DNA of 64,000 nt from Marivirga atlantica (GCF_016734805.1 NZ_JAERQG010000001.1:248001-312000), one strand, 5' to 3'; numbered from the stretch's first letter, positions 35,367 through 45,480 are shown. The notes: a model not told the origin generated them from the letters alone. Translations and numbers: made by a program.

Positions 35367-38291
35367 CTACATCAAAATAGATTGAATATCTTCCTGACTT
35401 AAGCTTTTTATAAAACTCTCTTCTGTACTTATTAAGTCCTTTGCCAGGTTAACCTTCTTTTCCTGAAGTGCCAGAATCTTTTCTTCAACAGTATTCTTGG
35501 TAATGAATTTATAGGTGAATACCCGTTGTGTTTGACCAATTCGGTAGGCTCTATCCACAGCTTGCTGTTCAATAGCCGGATTCCACCACGGATCGAGTAA
35601 AAAGACATAATCAGCCGCTGTAAGGTTAAGCCCCAAACCACCAGCTTTTAGTGAAATAAGAAATACTTTTACCTCTTCAGAGTTTTGGAAACAGTCGACT
35701 TCCTTCTGCCTATTCTTAGTACTACCATCCAGATAAGAGAAATTGATATGATTAAGTTTCAAGTAATCTTTAATCAATGCCAGGTGCTTAACAAACTGGC
35801 TAAATACCAATATTTTGTGGCCCTTAGAAATAGCAGATACCAGCATGTGGGTAAAGTCTTCCATCTTGCCGGAATCACCTTTATATTCTTCATCCACCAT
35901 TTTAGGGTGGTTAGCAATTTGGCGCAACTGTGTAAGACCTTGTAAAAGCAACATCTGCGATTTCCTTATACCATTCTTCTCGATGTGCTCAAGAATTTTA
36001 TCTCGGTAATAAGCTTTAACCTCTTCATACTTATCCTCTTGCATAGTAGTCATGCTAGAGTAATGTATGTTCTCCACTTTATCAGGAAGCTCAGTAGCTA
36101 CCTGAGATTTATGCCTTCTCAGAATAAACGGCTTGATCAAGGTTGCCAGCTTCTGCGACTTTTGCTCATCTTGCTTCTTCTCAATTGGCGTTACAAACTC
36201 ATCTCTGAAAAAAGATTTATTGCCTAATAAACCAGGATTTACGAACGACATCTGCGACCATAAATCCATTGTACTGTTTTCGACAGGCGTACCTGTAAGC
36301 ACCAATCTTCTGCGCGATTTTAGCTTTCTAACAGATTTTGCAATATTAGAATCGGGGTTTTTAATAGCTTGCGATTCGTCAAGTATTATGTAATTGAAAT
36401 AGTAATCAGACAGTATATCAATATCGAGCCTGGTAATGCCATAAGATGTTAACACCAAATCATAGCCTTCAAACTGTTTGGCATCCTTTAAACGACTGGT
36501 ACCTGTGTAATTAAATATCTTCAGCTTAGGTGTGAATTTCTTTGCTTCATTTTGCCAGTTGTAAATCAGTGAGGTTGGCATAATTAAGAGATTAGCATTT
36601 GTGCGGCCACTCTCTTTCTCCGATTGAAGCATGGCAAGCGTCTGTACCGTTTTTCCAAGACCCATGTCATCTGCCAAACATCCACCAAAATTATAGGTAT
36701 TCAAGAATTGAAGCCAGTTGAAACCTGCTCGCTGGTATGGCCTTAATTCACCTTTGAAGTTTTCAGGCATTGGGTGATCATCTATCTCTTTAAAATCCTT
36801 GAGCTTGGCAAGTTTCCTATCCATTTGAACGGAAGCCAAATCATTGGTTTCCATTTCTTGCACTAATGATAAGTGATGTTTCTTGATTTTAAGCTGTTCA
36901 TCCTGCTCTTCCATAAAACCAAAGAGCTCTGAATAATCTACAAACCAGTGCTGCGGTATTACAGCATATTCTCCATTAGGCAATTTAAACTCTGCCTGCT
37001 TTTTTAAGATATATTTCCTGAGTTGTACAAAAGGTATTTCGTATTCACCAAAAACAACTTTTGCATTAATGTCAAACCAATCTATCCCTTCTGAGATATC
37101 GATAGAAATAGACGAGTTTCCGAGGAAGTACTTCTTCTGTGCCTGATTTTCAGACTGCCTCAGATCAATGCCCTCCTCGGCCAGCCATTCCTTATTTTTA
37201 CTGATCCAGCTAAAAGCCTCTGTTTTAGGTATGCTGAGCTTACCTTTTGTTATCTCAAGCCCTTGCTCAACCAGCTTATTTTTAATGCTTTTTTCTGTTT
37301 CCGTCTGTCTTACTAATCTTTTAAAGAGATAGGTATCACCTTGCTTTTCCATTTTCACAGAAACTTTCGTGTCTGCTGCTGTGGCAAAAGCATAGTTGCC
37401 GTACTGAAACTTTAATTCAATAAGCATTTTGCCATCAGAGACTTCTTTTTTCTGCTGCTCAAAAAGATCCATGCTTCCGTTAGTGCCAGATGCTAGTTCT
37501 GATAGCTTCAAGAAAGCGGAAGGTTCTTCTTTAAAAGTTCTGATATCAAAACCTCTGGCATAAACATCAAAGGAAGCAACTAAGGGTGCTACAAATTTTC
37601 TATAATAATCCTCTTCAACCTTTTTAGGGATGGCAATGAAGTGTTTATTTAAAAAGGGCTTTAACTTTTTACCTTCAGGATTTTTCTCAAAAGAATAGAG
37701 TTTATCTTCTACTACCAGCCAGGCAGGCTTATCACAAATTAAGTAAGCTCCTTTGTATTTAAATTCAAGCTTTTCCCCTGCATGTTTAATGGTAGGAAAG
37801 TAATGAGTATTGTCTTCGTTTTTAACAAAATGGAAAAGTATGGTGGCTTTCTCTTTTTGAATATGAATTTGGCGCCAGGCCGGTTCACCATCATTTCCCA
37901 TCTCAAAAAGCATTTTATCGGTAATGAGTGATAAAATTTTTGCCCTGATCCGTTCTAAATAACGTGCTATTTCATCTTGAAGCAGCTTATTGCCTTTTTC
38001 CTTATCATAAACCTTATCAAAGAAATCGGCAGGCTTTATTTTGGTTTTATAGAATTTACGGACCACTGCATCTTGCTGCATATTGTCCATTAATTCAATA
38101 AGCTCGTAATCCGTTTCGTCTAAGCCTTTTGAAAACTCTTTGGCATTTTTTGAAGAAATATTCTGATGTGAAAAAGTTAGTTCTCCTCTGCTATTTTTTT
38201 GTACTACGAATGACTCGAATATGTAACCAAGATATTCGTGCTCAAAAAGAGAATAGATCAGTTGAAAAGGCTGTGTGGTAAAAACCTTCAT
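35367..38291 (-). CDS. SNF2-family DEAD/DEAH-like helicase
   Basis: A 974-aa SWI2/SNF2 ATPase. The N-terminal 500 residues form a bacterial-type SNF2-associated region. Helicase motifs then run in order: LRPYQRAGFNWL (Q-like), DDMGLGKTVQ (motif I), ILDESQAIKNP (motif II), LVLTGTPVEN (III), and in the second lobe VFLISLKAGGLGLNLTAADYVFLLDPWWNP (V) and QAVDRAYRIGQTQRV (VI). Likely a DNA translocase affecting transcription or repair; bacterial RapA-like roles are possible. It stands alone between radA and the LolE-like gene. Confidence 0.92.
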   Translation of the reverse strand: MKVFTTQPFQLIYSLFEHEYLGYIFESFVVQKNSRGELTFSHQNISSKNAKEFSKGLDETDYELIELMDNMQQDAVVRKFYKTKIKPADFFDKVYDKEKGNKLLQDEIARYLERIRAKILSLITDKMLFEMGNDGEPAWRQIHIQKEKATILFHFVKNEDNTHYFPTIKHAGEKLEFKYKGAYLICDKPAWLVVEDKLYSFEKNPEGKKLKPFLNKHFIAIPKKVEEDYYRKFVAPLVASFDVYARGFDIRTFKEEPSAFLKLSELASGTNGSMDLFEQQKKEVSDGKMLIELKFQYGNYAFATAADTKVSVKMEKQGDTYLFKRLVRQTETEKSIKNKLVEQGLEITKGKLSIPKTEAFSWISKNKEWLAEEGIDLRQSENQAQKKYFLGNSSISIDISEGIDWFDINAKVVFGEYEIPFVQLRKYILKKQAEFKLPNGEYAVIPQHWFVDYSELFGFMEEQDEQLKIKKHHLSLVQEMETNDLASVQMDRKLAKLKDFKEIDDHPMPENFKGELRPYQRAGFNWLQFLNTYNFGGCLADDMGLGKTVQTLAMLQSEKESGRTNANLLIMPTSLIYNWQNEAKKFTPKLKIFNYTGTSRLKDAKQFEGYDLVLTSYGITRLDIDILSDYYFNYIILDESQAIKNPDSNIAKSVRKLKSRRRLVLTGTPVENSTMDLWSQMSFVNPGLLGNKSFFRDEFVTPIEKKQDEQKSQKLATLIKPFILRRHKSQVATELPDKVENIHYSSMTTMQEDKYEEVKAYYRDKILEHIEKNGIRKSQMLLLQGLTQLRQIANHPKMVDEEYKGDSGKMEDFTHMLVSAISKGHKILVFSQFVKHLALIKDYLKLNHINFSYLDGSTKNRQKEVDCFQNSEEVKVFLISLKAGGLGLNLTAADYVFLLDPWWNPAIEQQAVDRAYRIGQTQRVFTYKFITKNTVEEKILALQEKKVNLAKDLISTEESFIKSLSQEDIQSILM

Positions 38292-38397
38292 GTGTTTTTA
38301 TGCAAGCAAACTTCTAAAAATAGCTTCATTAAAATTTAACGAAGATTGAAATTTAATAAAATAGCTTGATATAATAAGCATTAAGCGTTGAAAAAGC

Positions 38398-39624
38398 CTA
38401 TAAACGCTCTACTTTGCTAAATTTCATGGCTTTAATAGCCGGCTGAAGTGAGGCCAGAAAGGTGATCGTAATAATTGTTGCCATGGTGTAGATAAAATCC
38501 GTGGCCTGTATTTTAACAGGATAAGCATCGGTTACTGCGGAGGCCATCCCCATGGAAACTATTCCAAATTGTTGTTGCAATAGACAAATCCCTAAACCAA
38601 TTAAAGCTCCAAACAAGGCTCCACTTAACGAAATAATCCCCCCCTCAAACAAAAAGATATTTCGAATCATTTTATCATGTATGCCCATGGCATGCATAAT
38701 ACTTATGTCTCTTTTCTTATCTAATGCCAGCATAGTAAGGGAGAAGAAAATATTAAATGAAGCTACCGCCAAAATAAAGCTGAAGGTGAGATACACGAAG
38801 AGTTTTTCTATTTTAATGGCACGTAAAAGACTCGCATGTTGCTCTTCAGAATTGAGTATTTTAAAGCGCTCTCCCAATTTGTTTTTAAGCTGCTGTTGAA
38901 CTTGCTGTATTTGTGAATTATCAGCTACCATCAACTCTATGGCTGTAAGCTCATTCTGCCTACTTAGTAATTGTTTGGCAAAGCGTAAAGGGACAAAAAT
39001 GTATTTCTCGTCATACTGCTTTTCTATTGCAAAAACACCGGCAGGTTTTAGAATGCCTGAGTTATACATGCGGGATGGATCAGTAATACCCGGTTTTATG
39101 TCTTTTGGATAATAGATTTGAAGTGCTAAAAATTCATTTCTTGGATTCACAGCCAACTCGTATCTGATACCTCTACCCAGTACCGCGAAATTTTGTTCCT
39201 GATCAGTAAGTTTGAAACTCCCTTCAGTAATATTTTGAGCTAAGCGGCTTTGGTATGTGGAGGCATTATCAACCCCTTTCATTCGCACTACCGTTTCACC
39301 ATTGTTATATTTTACAAGAACATTGTCCTCCACCACCTGCATGAGTTCGGTTACTCCATCGATTTCGTTAATTTGAGACAATAGTGCTTCATCGGCTTCG
39401 AAAAACTTCCCTTCATTTAAAGTGATTTGAAGGTCAGCATCAAAGGAGTTATATAGAGATCGGATTAAATCTTCAAGGCCATTAAAAACGGAAAGAACTA
39501 TAACCAAAGCCATAGTGCCCACAGCAACTCCAAGCATGGAAATGATGGAGAGTACATTAATAAAGCTCTTTTTCTTTTTAGAAAGAAAGTATCTGCGCGC
39601 TATGAAAAATGGTAAATTTCTCAA
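38398..39624 (-). CDS. LolC/LolE-like lipoprotein-release permease (FtsX family)
   Basis: A 408-aa inner-membrane protein with one N-terminal helix followed by a periplasmic domain and three C-terminal helices. The N-terminus FFIARRYFLSKKKKSFINVLSIISMLGVAVG is the typical LolC/E start. With a LolD ATPase it would move lipoproteins to the outer membrane. The ATPase is not adjacent. It lies nine bases after rbfA and shares its operon. Confidence 0.9.
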   Translation of the reverse strand: MRNLPFFIARRYFLSKKKKSFINVLSIISMLGVAVGTMALVIVLSVFNGLEDLIRSLYNSFDADLQITLNEGKFFEADEALLSQINEIDGVTELMQVVEDNVLVKYNNGETVVRMKGVDNASTYQSRLAQNITEGSFKLTDQEQNFAVLGRGIRYELAVNPRNEFLALQIYYPKDIKPGITDPSRMYNSGILKPAGVFAIEKQYDEKYIFVPLRFAKQLLSRQNELTAIELMVADNSQIQQVQQQLKNKLGERFKILNSEEQHASLLRAIKIEKLFVYLTFSFILAVASFNIFFSLTMLALDKKRDISIMHAMGIHDKMIRNIFLFEGGIISLSGALFGALIGLGICLLQQQFGIVSMGMASAVTDAYPVKIQATDFIYTMATIITITFLASLQPAIKAMKFSKVERL

Positions 39625-39633
39625 AGCTTGTTA

Positions 39634-40020
39634 TTAATCATCCTTCTCTTGATCATCCTCATCAGCAGGTGGAATGTCAAGGCCGGAAAGCAAGTTTTCA
39701 ATTCGACTTGCCTGCTCTAAAGTGTTATCCAAATAAAAAGCCAACTCAGGTACTATTCGCACTTGCTTTCCAATTCTGTTTCCCAGATGTTTCCTGATCT
39801 CACTTTTGTGGTCTTTAATTTTCTCTAATGTTGCATCTTTATCCTCACTAAGGATGAGGCTAAGGTAAATTTTGGCTAAGCCTAAATCTGGTGACATCTC
39901 AACATCAACCACCGTGATGAAGGTTTTTCCAAATGTATTTTGCATTTGTTTTTGGAAAATTTCCCCCAAATCCTTTTGAATTAGTTTTGCAAATTTCTTC
40001 TGTCTGGAGCCTGCAGCCAT
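39634..40020 (-). CDS. rbfA: 30S ribosome-binding factor RbfA
   Basis: A 128-aa KH-like ribosome maturation factor acting on the 16S rRNA 5' end. Family features are RQKKFAKLIQKDLGEIFQKQ at the start, VDVEMSPDLGLAKIYLS, LGNRIGKQVRIVPELAFYLDNTLEQASRIENLL, and an acidic tail. It is the first gene of an rbfA-lolE pair. A TATTTG-like element precedes it within a near-palindromic ATGCAAATATGCAT stretch. Confidence 0.94.
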   Translation of the reverse strand: MAAGSRQKKFAKLIQKDLGEIFQKQMQNTFGKTFITVVDVEMSPDLGLAKIYLSLILSEDKDATLEKIKDHKSEIRKHLGNRIGKQVRIVPELAFYLDNTLEQASRIENLLSGLDIPPADEDDQEKDD

Positions 40021-40186
40021 AATATTTTATTTTAGCATGCAAATATGCATGATGTTTTATACTTATTTCGCTTTATACGCTAATTTAGCAAATAATAGTC
40101 AGCTGCCAGATGACTCGCTAACTAATTACTGGCCACTCAGGAGATACTGAATGCCTGGTGATTTATAATTTAAAATTCTTAAGCTA

Positions 40187-41602
40187 TTGCTTAGTTTCTT
40201 TAGGATAAACGACCCTTATCGCTTACTCATATTATTGCTTGCTATTTTAATAGTGAGGCTTCCTTACTTCATTAGCTCTACTCCATTGATTTACGAGCTG
40301 GATTGGATGATTATTGGAGACACCCTCAACCAGAGTGATGTTACACTTTATAAAGACTTACTCACACCAATGGCTCCTTTAGCCGCTTTAACTTATACTT
40401 TTTTTGACTTTCTTTTTGGTGGCGCTCGAATAGCTTATCAGCTAGCAGCAGTTTTATTAGTTGCCTATCAGTTTTCATTGTTTAACAACATCATGTATAA
40501 AAACAAGGCTTACAATGAAAACAGCTACATACCAGCATTTATCTATGCCTTATTGATGCAGGTTTTCTTTGATTTTTTCACGCTATCGCCAGTGCTCATC
40601 AGTTTAACCTTCATCTTATTAGTTCTTGATAATATTTATTTAAGAATTGAAAATAAGCTTGATGATGCTACCATTCTAAAAACAGGGTTCTTTATGGGAT
40701 TGGCAGTACTTTTTTATCTGCCAAGTATTATATTCTTTATAGCTACTTTGATTTCTTTTGCCTTATTAACCAGTTTGATTTTCAGAAGGTATATGTTGTT
40801 TGTGTATGGCTTTTTGCTCCCAATTGCCGCGGTATCCATCTATTTTATCTGGTTCGATGGCTTTAGCGAAATGCTCAACAATTGGCTGGTATTTACAATA
40901 ACTTATACCAATGAGAGCTTAATTAGCATTTGGTCCTTTTTAATGATAATTGCTGTGCCGGCTATCTTTTATCTTTTAGCACTTTACAGAACTTTCTCCA
41001 CTTCTCGTTTCACAAACTATCAGGTACGCGTACAGCAAGTTATGTTTATTATGTTTTTGGCCGCATGGGGTAGTTGGCTATTGAGCAACGACAAGGCACC
41101 ATATCAATTAGTTTTGTTTGTTCCCTTTGTAGCTTTTTTTATAACGCATTACGTTTTGCTTTTTAAACATAAAATGAAGGCAGAAATCTTTGCCCTTGTA
41201 TTTGCCACATTGGTGATAGGCATCAATTATTACATTTACTTAAATGGTAGTGTGATTAATGGTTTAAACAATTACTACAAGCTAAATGTAGAAGAAAGTA
41301 TTTTTAAGAATGAAGTGGTAGGGAAAAGCTTATTGGTTTTGGGTGATTCAAAATCACTTTATAAGGATAGTAAAGTGGGTACGCCTTATTATTATTGGCC
41401 GCTAGCCAAAGAGACCTGGTTAAACTTTGAAAACCCCCGAAATATAGCGGCAATATACAGTTCCTTCAAAAAAGAAATGCCAGAGGTTATTATTGACGAA
41501 AATGAAGTGCTAGAGCATGTTTTTAGTAAAATGCCCACAATAGCAAGCCAATATCAAAGAGTATCGGCCCGCTATTACAGGCTAAAAGTGAATGAGAATT
41601 AA
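40187..41602 (+). CDS. DUF6427 family membrane protein
   Basis: A 471-aa polytopic protein with about twelve hydrophobic segments, starting LSFFRINDPYRLLILLLAILIVRLPY, the conserved start of the Bacteroidota DUF6427 family. The family function is unknown; the layout recalls GT-C glycosyltransferases, with an ELDWM motif in the first external loop. The start codon is TTG at 40187: the only nearby upstream ATG (40151) runs into a stop. It overlaps the convergent rpiB gene by four bases. Confidence 0.8.
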   Translation: MLSFFRINDPYRLLILLLAILIVRLPYFISSTPLIYELDWMIIGDTLNQSDVTLYKDLLTPMAPLAALTYTFFDFLFGGARIAYQLAAVLLVAYQFSLFNNIMYKNKAYNENSYIPAFIYALLMQVFFDFFTLSPVLISLTFILLVLDNIYLRIENKLDDATILKTGFFMGLAVLFYLPSIIFFIATLISFALLTSLIFRRYMLFVYGFLLPIAAVSIYFIWFDGFSEMLNNWLVFTITYTNESLISIWSFLMIIAVPAIFYLLALYRTFSTSRFTNYQVRVQQVMFIMFLAAWGSWLLSNDKAPYQLVLFVPFVAFFITHYVLLFKHKMKAEIFALVFATLVIGINYYIYLNGSVINGLNNYYKLNVEESIFKNEVVGKSLLVLGDSKSLYKDSKVGTPYYYWPLAKETWLNFENPRNIAAIYSSFKKEMPEVIIDENEVLEHVFSKMPTIASQYQRVSARYYRLKVNEN

Positions 41603-42024
41603 CAAGGAATTTTGTTCACTCTTCGCTCATGTCTTCCTCCTTCAAATTTAGCTTCTAAGAAGGCTTTAATGATGGACTCCGCTTTCTCATAACTCACAAA
41701 ACGTGCTGGTAGGCATATTACATTAGCATTGTTATGTTCACGTGCCAAAGATGCTAACTCTTCTTCCCAGGCTATTGCGGCTCTAATTTTTTGATGTTTG
41801 TTTGCTGTTATCGCAACCCCATTTGCACTTCCGCAGATTAATATGCCTAAATCTTGTTCTTCATTACCAACTGCTGTGGCTAATGGGTGAACATGATCAG
41901 GGTAATCCACAGAATCGTCAGTTGAAGGACCGAAATCTTTTACCTGATGATCCGCCTTTAAAAAGTTAATCAGTTTTGCTTTGTACTCAAAACCTGCGTG
42001 ATCTCCGCCTATTGCTATTTTCAT
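41599..42024 (-). CDS. rpiB: Ribose-5-phosphate isomerase B
   Basis: A 141-aa RpiB/LacA-type isomerase of the pentose phosphate pathway. GGDHAGFEYK at the N-terminus, DYPDHVHPLATAV, the catalytic Cys in GILICGSANGVAITANK and the C-terminal GGRHERRVNKI are all conserved. It is 15 bases downstream of the GlmU-like gene on the same strand. Confidence 0.95.
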   Translation of the reverse strand: MKIAIGGDHAGFEYKAKLINFLKADHQVKDFGPSTDDSVDYPDHVHPLATAVGNEEQDLGILICGSANGVAITANKHQKIRAAIAWEEELASLAREHNNANVICLPARFVSYEKAESIIKAFLEAKFEGGRHERRVNKIPC

Positions 42025-42039
42025 TTTGTAAGTATTAAG

Positions 42040-43230
42040 TTATTTCTTTTCCCAAAAACGCTCTTCCTGATCATTTTCAAAGAGATGCGTTAAAATATCT
42101 TTTTCGTTTTGATCAAAGTCTACTTTTCTTCTTTCCATCACCTTTTCAGCTACTTCAAAAGCCTTTCTTAATTGGAAAGTTGTAAAGCCTGCTGCACCGC
42201 CCCATGCGAAGGAAGGGATATAATTTCTTGGAAAACCACTTCCGTAAATATTAGCGCTTATACCTACTACGGTACCTGTATTAAACATGGTGTTAATACC
42301 ACATTTTGAATGGTCGCCCATCATTAATCCACAAAACTGAAGACCTGTATCTTTAAAACGCTTATCAGCATAGCTCCAGAGCTTTACATTCGCATAATTA
42401 TTTTTCAGATTTGATGTGTTAGTGTCGGCTCCTAAGTTACACCACTCACCAACTACTGAATTCCCTATAAAGCCATCATGGCCTTTGTTGGAATAGCCAA
42501 AGAAAACCGTATTACTTATTTCACCACCCACTTTACAGTAAGGGCCTACTGTGCTATCGCCTTTAACCTTTGCGCCCATATTAACATGAGCTCCCTCACA
42601 CAAAGCAAAAGCTCCTTTTATGATAGCTCCCTCATGCACGTGAGCATTTTTACCTATGTATACGGGCCCATCTTCTGCATTAATAATCGCTGCTTTTATA
42701 GAGGCCCCTTCTTCCACAAATAAATTGTCTTTACCATAAACTACAGTAGCATGATCATCAATCGTCTTACTTTTTCTACCTTTTGTAAGCAATTCAAAAT
42801 CAGCTTTTATTTCTTTGGCATTGTACTGAAATATGTGCCATGTATCTGTGATAAAAGTTAGTTCACCATCATACTCGGCAGCTTCCTCTAATTTTTGCGA
42901 AGGTGAAAAAGCATCTATTTCATTTTCAGATGCTGAAAAGCAAATAAGAATATCTCCTTTTTTTAATGAAGCCCCCATCTTGATGGCCGCAACTAATTCA
43001 GGCGTAGGGCATACAGAGCTATTAATTAACATATTCTGGTCTGCTAATTTTTTAGGAAACTTAGCAGATAAATATGGTGATGTTATATAAGAAGTACTTT
43101 CTTCCAATAGCTTCTCCCACTTTTCTCTGATAGTTAATATACCAACCCTAACTTCAGCTATGGGTCTGGTGAAAGTAAATGGCTTCAGTCTTTCTCTAAA
43201 ATCGGCTTGCTCAATTAATAGATAGTTCAT
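42040..43230 (-). CDS. GlmU-like putative sugar nucleotidyltransferase with hexapeptide domain
   Basis: A 396-aa protein of a Bacteroidota family with a degenerate nucleotidyltransferase N-terminus (IEQADFRERLKPFTFTRPIAEVRVGILTI, lacking the normal GxGTR loop) and a C-terminal left-handed beta-helix of hexapeptide repeats from about residue 180 to 340. Database labels such as glucose-1-phosphate thymidylyltransferase are common but unsupported by the missing pyrophosphorylase motif. The start lies only 12 bases beyond an intrinsic terminator that follows rpmE2. Confidence 0.8.
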   Translation of the reverse strand: MNYLLIEQADFRERLKPFTFTRPIAEVRVGILTIREKWEKLLEESTSYITSPYLSAKFPKKLADQNMLINSSVCPTPELVAAIKMGASLKKGDILICFSASENEIDAFSPSQKLEEAAEYDGELTFITDTWHIFQYNAKEIKADFELLTKGRKSKTIDDHATVVYGKDNLFVEEGASIKAAIINAEDGPVYIGKNAHVHEGAIIKGAFALCEGAHVNMGAKVKGDSTVGPYCKVGGEISNTVFFGYSNKGHDGFIGNSVVGEWCNLGADTNTSNLKNNYANVKLWSYADKRFKDTGLQFCGLMMGDHSKCGINTMFNTGTVVGISANIYGSGFPRNYIPSFAWGGAAGFTTFQLRKAFEVAEKVMERRKVDFDQNEKDILTHLFENDQEERFWEKK

Positions 43231-43242
43231 AGGCGTAAAAAT

Positions 43243-43280
43243 AAAAAAGTCTCTCGGATATGACTATCGGAGAGACTTTT
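43243..43280 (-). terminator. Intrinsic terminator after rpmE2
   Basis: Arms 43245-43260 and 43265-43280 pair for 15 of 16 bases (one G/C mismatch) around the loop TGAC. On the minus strand the hairpin is followed by a TTTTTTAT tract. It is placed to end the rpmE2 transcript, 13 bases before the start codon of the GlmU-like gene. Confidence 0.85.
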
Positions 43281-43302
43281 AAAATATTGAGTTGAAGAAT
43301 TC

Positions 43303-43551
43303 TTATTTCTTCTTTTTGTACTTCTGGTTGAATTTCTCCACTCGACCAGCTGTATCCAAAAATATTTTCTTTCCAGTATAAAATGGGTGAGAAGCAGAAC
43401 TAACTTCTATCTTAACAACAGGATATTCTTTTCCATCTTCCATTTTAATAGTTTCGTCAGAAGTCATTGTTGACTTCGTTAAAAACTTTGTGTCTGCTTG
43501 AGTATCCCAGAAAACAATCTCTCTGTACTCAGGGTGAATTCCTTTTTTCAT
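43303..43551 (-). CDS. rpmE2: 50S ribosomal protein L31 type B
   Basis: An 82-aa L31 of the zinc-free type B: it starts [16 protein letters not shown], has [12 protein letters not shown], and lacks the CxxC zinc site of type A. It ends in the basic FNQKYKKKK tail. It is transcribed from a strong promoter about 65 bases upstream and is followed by a strong terminator, so it makes a short monocistronic message. Confidence 0.96.
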   Translation of the reverse strand: MKKGIHPEYREIVFWDTQADTKFLTKSTMTSDETIKMEDGKEYPVVKIEVSSASHPFYTGKKIFLDTAGRVEKFNQKYKKKK

Positions 43552-43617
43552 AATTATTTCTTAGCGTTTTTTTGATTTCCAACCAAAGGCCCAAATGCAT
43601 TTTCCGCAAAGGGATTG

Positions 43618-43649
43618 CAAAAATAGCAGATGAGATCAATCTTTCCAAA
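43618..43649 (-). promoter_or_regulatory. Bacteroidota-type promoter of rpmE2
   Basis: On the minus strand TTTG (43646-43649), exactly 20 bases, then TATTTTTG (43618-43625) reproduces the TTTG-N20-TANNTTTG consensus. It is the best promoter match noticed in the window and gives a leader of about 60 nt before rpmE2. Confidence 0.7.
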
Positions 43650-43770
43650 TATAAAGCTTAATTAAGCAAAAGGTTTAAGCCTCACAATTTCAAATACTTA
43701 CATCATACGATGTAAATCATCTGCTAACCATTAGCGCAAACTTATTATCTTCGTATTTGAAACTCACAGA

Positions 43771-45480
43771 ATGAAGTACATATTAAGCACATTTTTAGTT
43801 CTATACTCCTCTTTAGCACTTTCACAAGCTATAAACGCTCCACTTGATGATGATTACTACCATTTATTAGAAAGACTCGAAGTGAAAAGTGGCAAGTTTT
43901 CGGATGCCTTTCATGCAAGCCATAAACCTTATAATAGAAAGGAAATAGCCGCTTTCTTAGACAGCATTGATGCCAGTGGTTTCAACCCCAGAAATAGTTT
44001 TAATTACGACTACCTAAAATATGATAACTGGGAATGGCTTGATTCTGTAGACTATAAAAGGAATAAACCTTTTCTCAAACACATTTATAAAACCAAAACT
44101 GATTTCTTAAATGTAAACCAAGCAGAATTTGATTTACACATTAACCCTGTTCTGGGCCTTTCTTACGGACAGCAGTCAATCAATGAAAATAATTTATATA
44201 CCAACACAAGAGGAGTAGAAGTAAGAGGACTTATAAATGAGAAATTAGGGTTTTATACTTACCTCACTGAGAATCAGATATACTTCCCCAGCTACATCAA
44301 TGACTATACCCAACAATTCCGATCTGTACCGAATGTGGGTTTCTGGAAAGAATATGGCGATAACCAAACAGCACGTGATTTCTTTACAGCGAGGGGTTAT
44401 ATTTCATTTCAGGCCACTAAAAACATCAATTTGCAGTTTGGGCATGATAGGTTCTTTATAGGAAATGGCTATAGGTCAATGATGTTGAGTGACTTCTCCC
44501 CAGCTTATTTACATTTAAAGGCTGAGACTAAAATCTGGAAGCTGAATTATATGAACCTATTTGGCGTGCAAACCGCTGATGTTATTGCATCGGGCAATGC
44601 ACTTTCCGGAATAAGAAGACAATACCCAAGAAAGTTTATGGCACTTCATCACCTCAGCTATAACATTACTAAGCATATAAATATTGGGCTATTTGAGGCT
44701 GTTATGCTAGGCGACTCAGCAAGTGCTTCTAACCCCGTAGATTTAAACTATTTGAATCCTATAATCTTCTACCGATCGTTAGAGCAACAAGATGGCAGTT
44801 CTGGTAATGCCATTGTTGGGGCAGATTTTAGAGCTGTTTTTCTCAAGCACTTCTCACTTTATGGACAACTAGTATTAGACGAATTCCTAATTGACAACAT
44901 CCGACAAGGTGGCTGGTGGGCCAATAAATATGCGGTACAAGCAGGTTTAAAGTACATTGATGCTTTTGGTTTAGATAATCTTGACCTGCAAGGAGAATTT
45001 AATATGGCACGACCTTATACCTATGCACATGATAGCAACTTTACCAATTTCGCCAATTACAAACAATCACTTGCTCATCCTTTGGGTGCCAATTTTAAGG
45101 AGTTAATAGGTATACTCAGGTATCAAATAAGTCCAAAAATCACCCTAAAGGGAATTGCCATACTTAGTGAACAAGGTACTGATACAACAGGAGTTAACTT
45201 TGGTGCTGACATTTTTAAACCTAATGGCACTTATTTCAGGCATACAAATCCTGCTACCGGAAATACCTATGCTTTTGGGCATACCACCTTACAAGGTGAG
45301 AAGAACGAAACAAAATTGGTACAAGGCTCTATTACTTATCAGCCTTACTATAATCTTTTTGTATCAGCTTCTTATACCATTAGAAAGCAAAACAGTGAGT
45401 TCGGGAATAATAATTCTGACAACAGCTGGTTTTCCCTCAATTTAAGATGGAACTTACCTACTAGTAACAACCTCTTTTAA
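43771..45480 (+). CDS. Outer membrane protein of the Wzi capsule-assembly/RemB-like type
   Basis: A 569-aa protein with a signal peptide (ends SLALSQ) and the aromatic-rich alternating pattern of an outer membrane beta barrel. Elements such as NLQFGHDRFFIGNGYRSMMLSDFSPAYLHLK and the final LNLRWNLPTSNNLF fit Bacteroidota Wzi-like proteins, some of which are called RemB in gliding species. It may hold surface polysaccharide on the cell or serve gliding, but function is inferred from weak resemblance. It is divergent from rpmE2. Confidence 0.65.
   Translation: MKYILSTFLVLYSSLALSQAINAPLDDDYYHLLERLEVKSGKFSDAFHASHKPYNRKEIAAFLDSIDASGFNPRNSFNYDYLKYDNWEWLDSVDYKRNKPFLKHIYKTKTDFLNVNQAEFDLHINPVLGLSYGQQSINENNLYTNTRGVEVRGLINEKLGFYTYLTENQIYFPSYINDYTQQFRSVPNVGFWKEYGDNQTARDFFTARGYISFQATKNINLQFGHDRFFIGNGYRSMMLSDFSPAYLHLKAETKIWKLNYMNLFGVQTADVIASGNALSGIRRQYPRKFMALHHLSYNITKHINIGLFEAVMLGDSASASNPVDLNYLNPIIFYRSLEQQDGSSGNAIVGADFRAVFLKHFSLYGQLVLDEFLIDNIRQGGWWANKYAVQAGLKYIDAFGLDNLDLQGEFNMARPYTYAHDSNFTNFANYKQSLAHPLGANFKELIGILRYQISPKITLKGIAILSEQGTDTTGVNFGADIFKPNGTYFRHTNPATGNTYAFGHTTLQGEKNETKLVQGSITYQPYYNLFVSASYTIRKQNSEFGNNNSDNSWFSLNLRWNLPTSNNLF

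Noticed and set aside
42040-43230. True glucose-1-phosphate thymidylyltransferase
   Set aside because: The GxGTR-type pyrophosphorylase loop is absent, unlike in the rfbA product at 16415-17275, so only a GlmU-like label is given.
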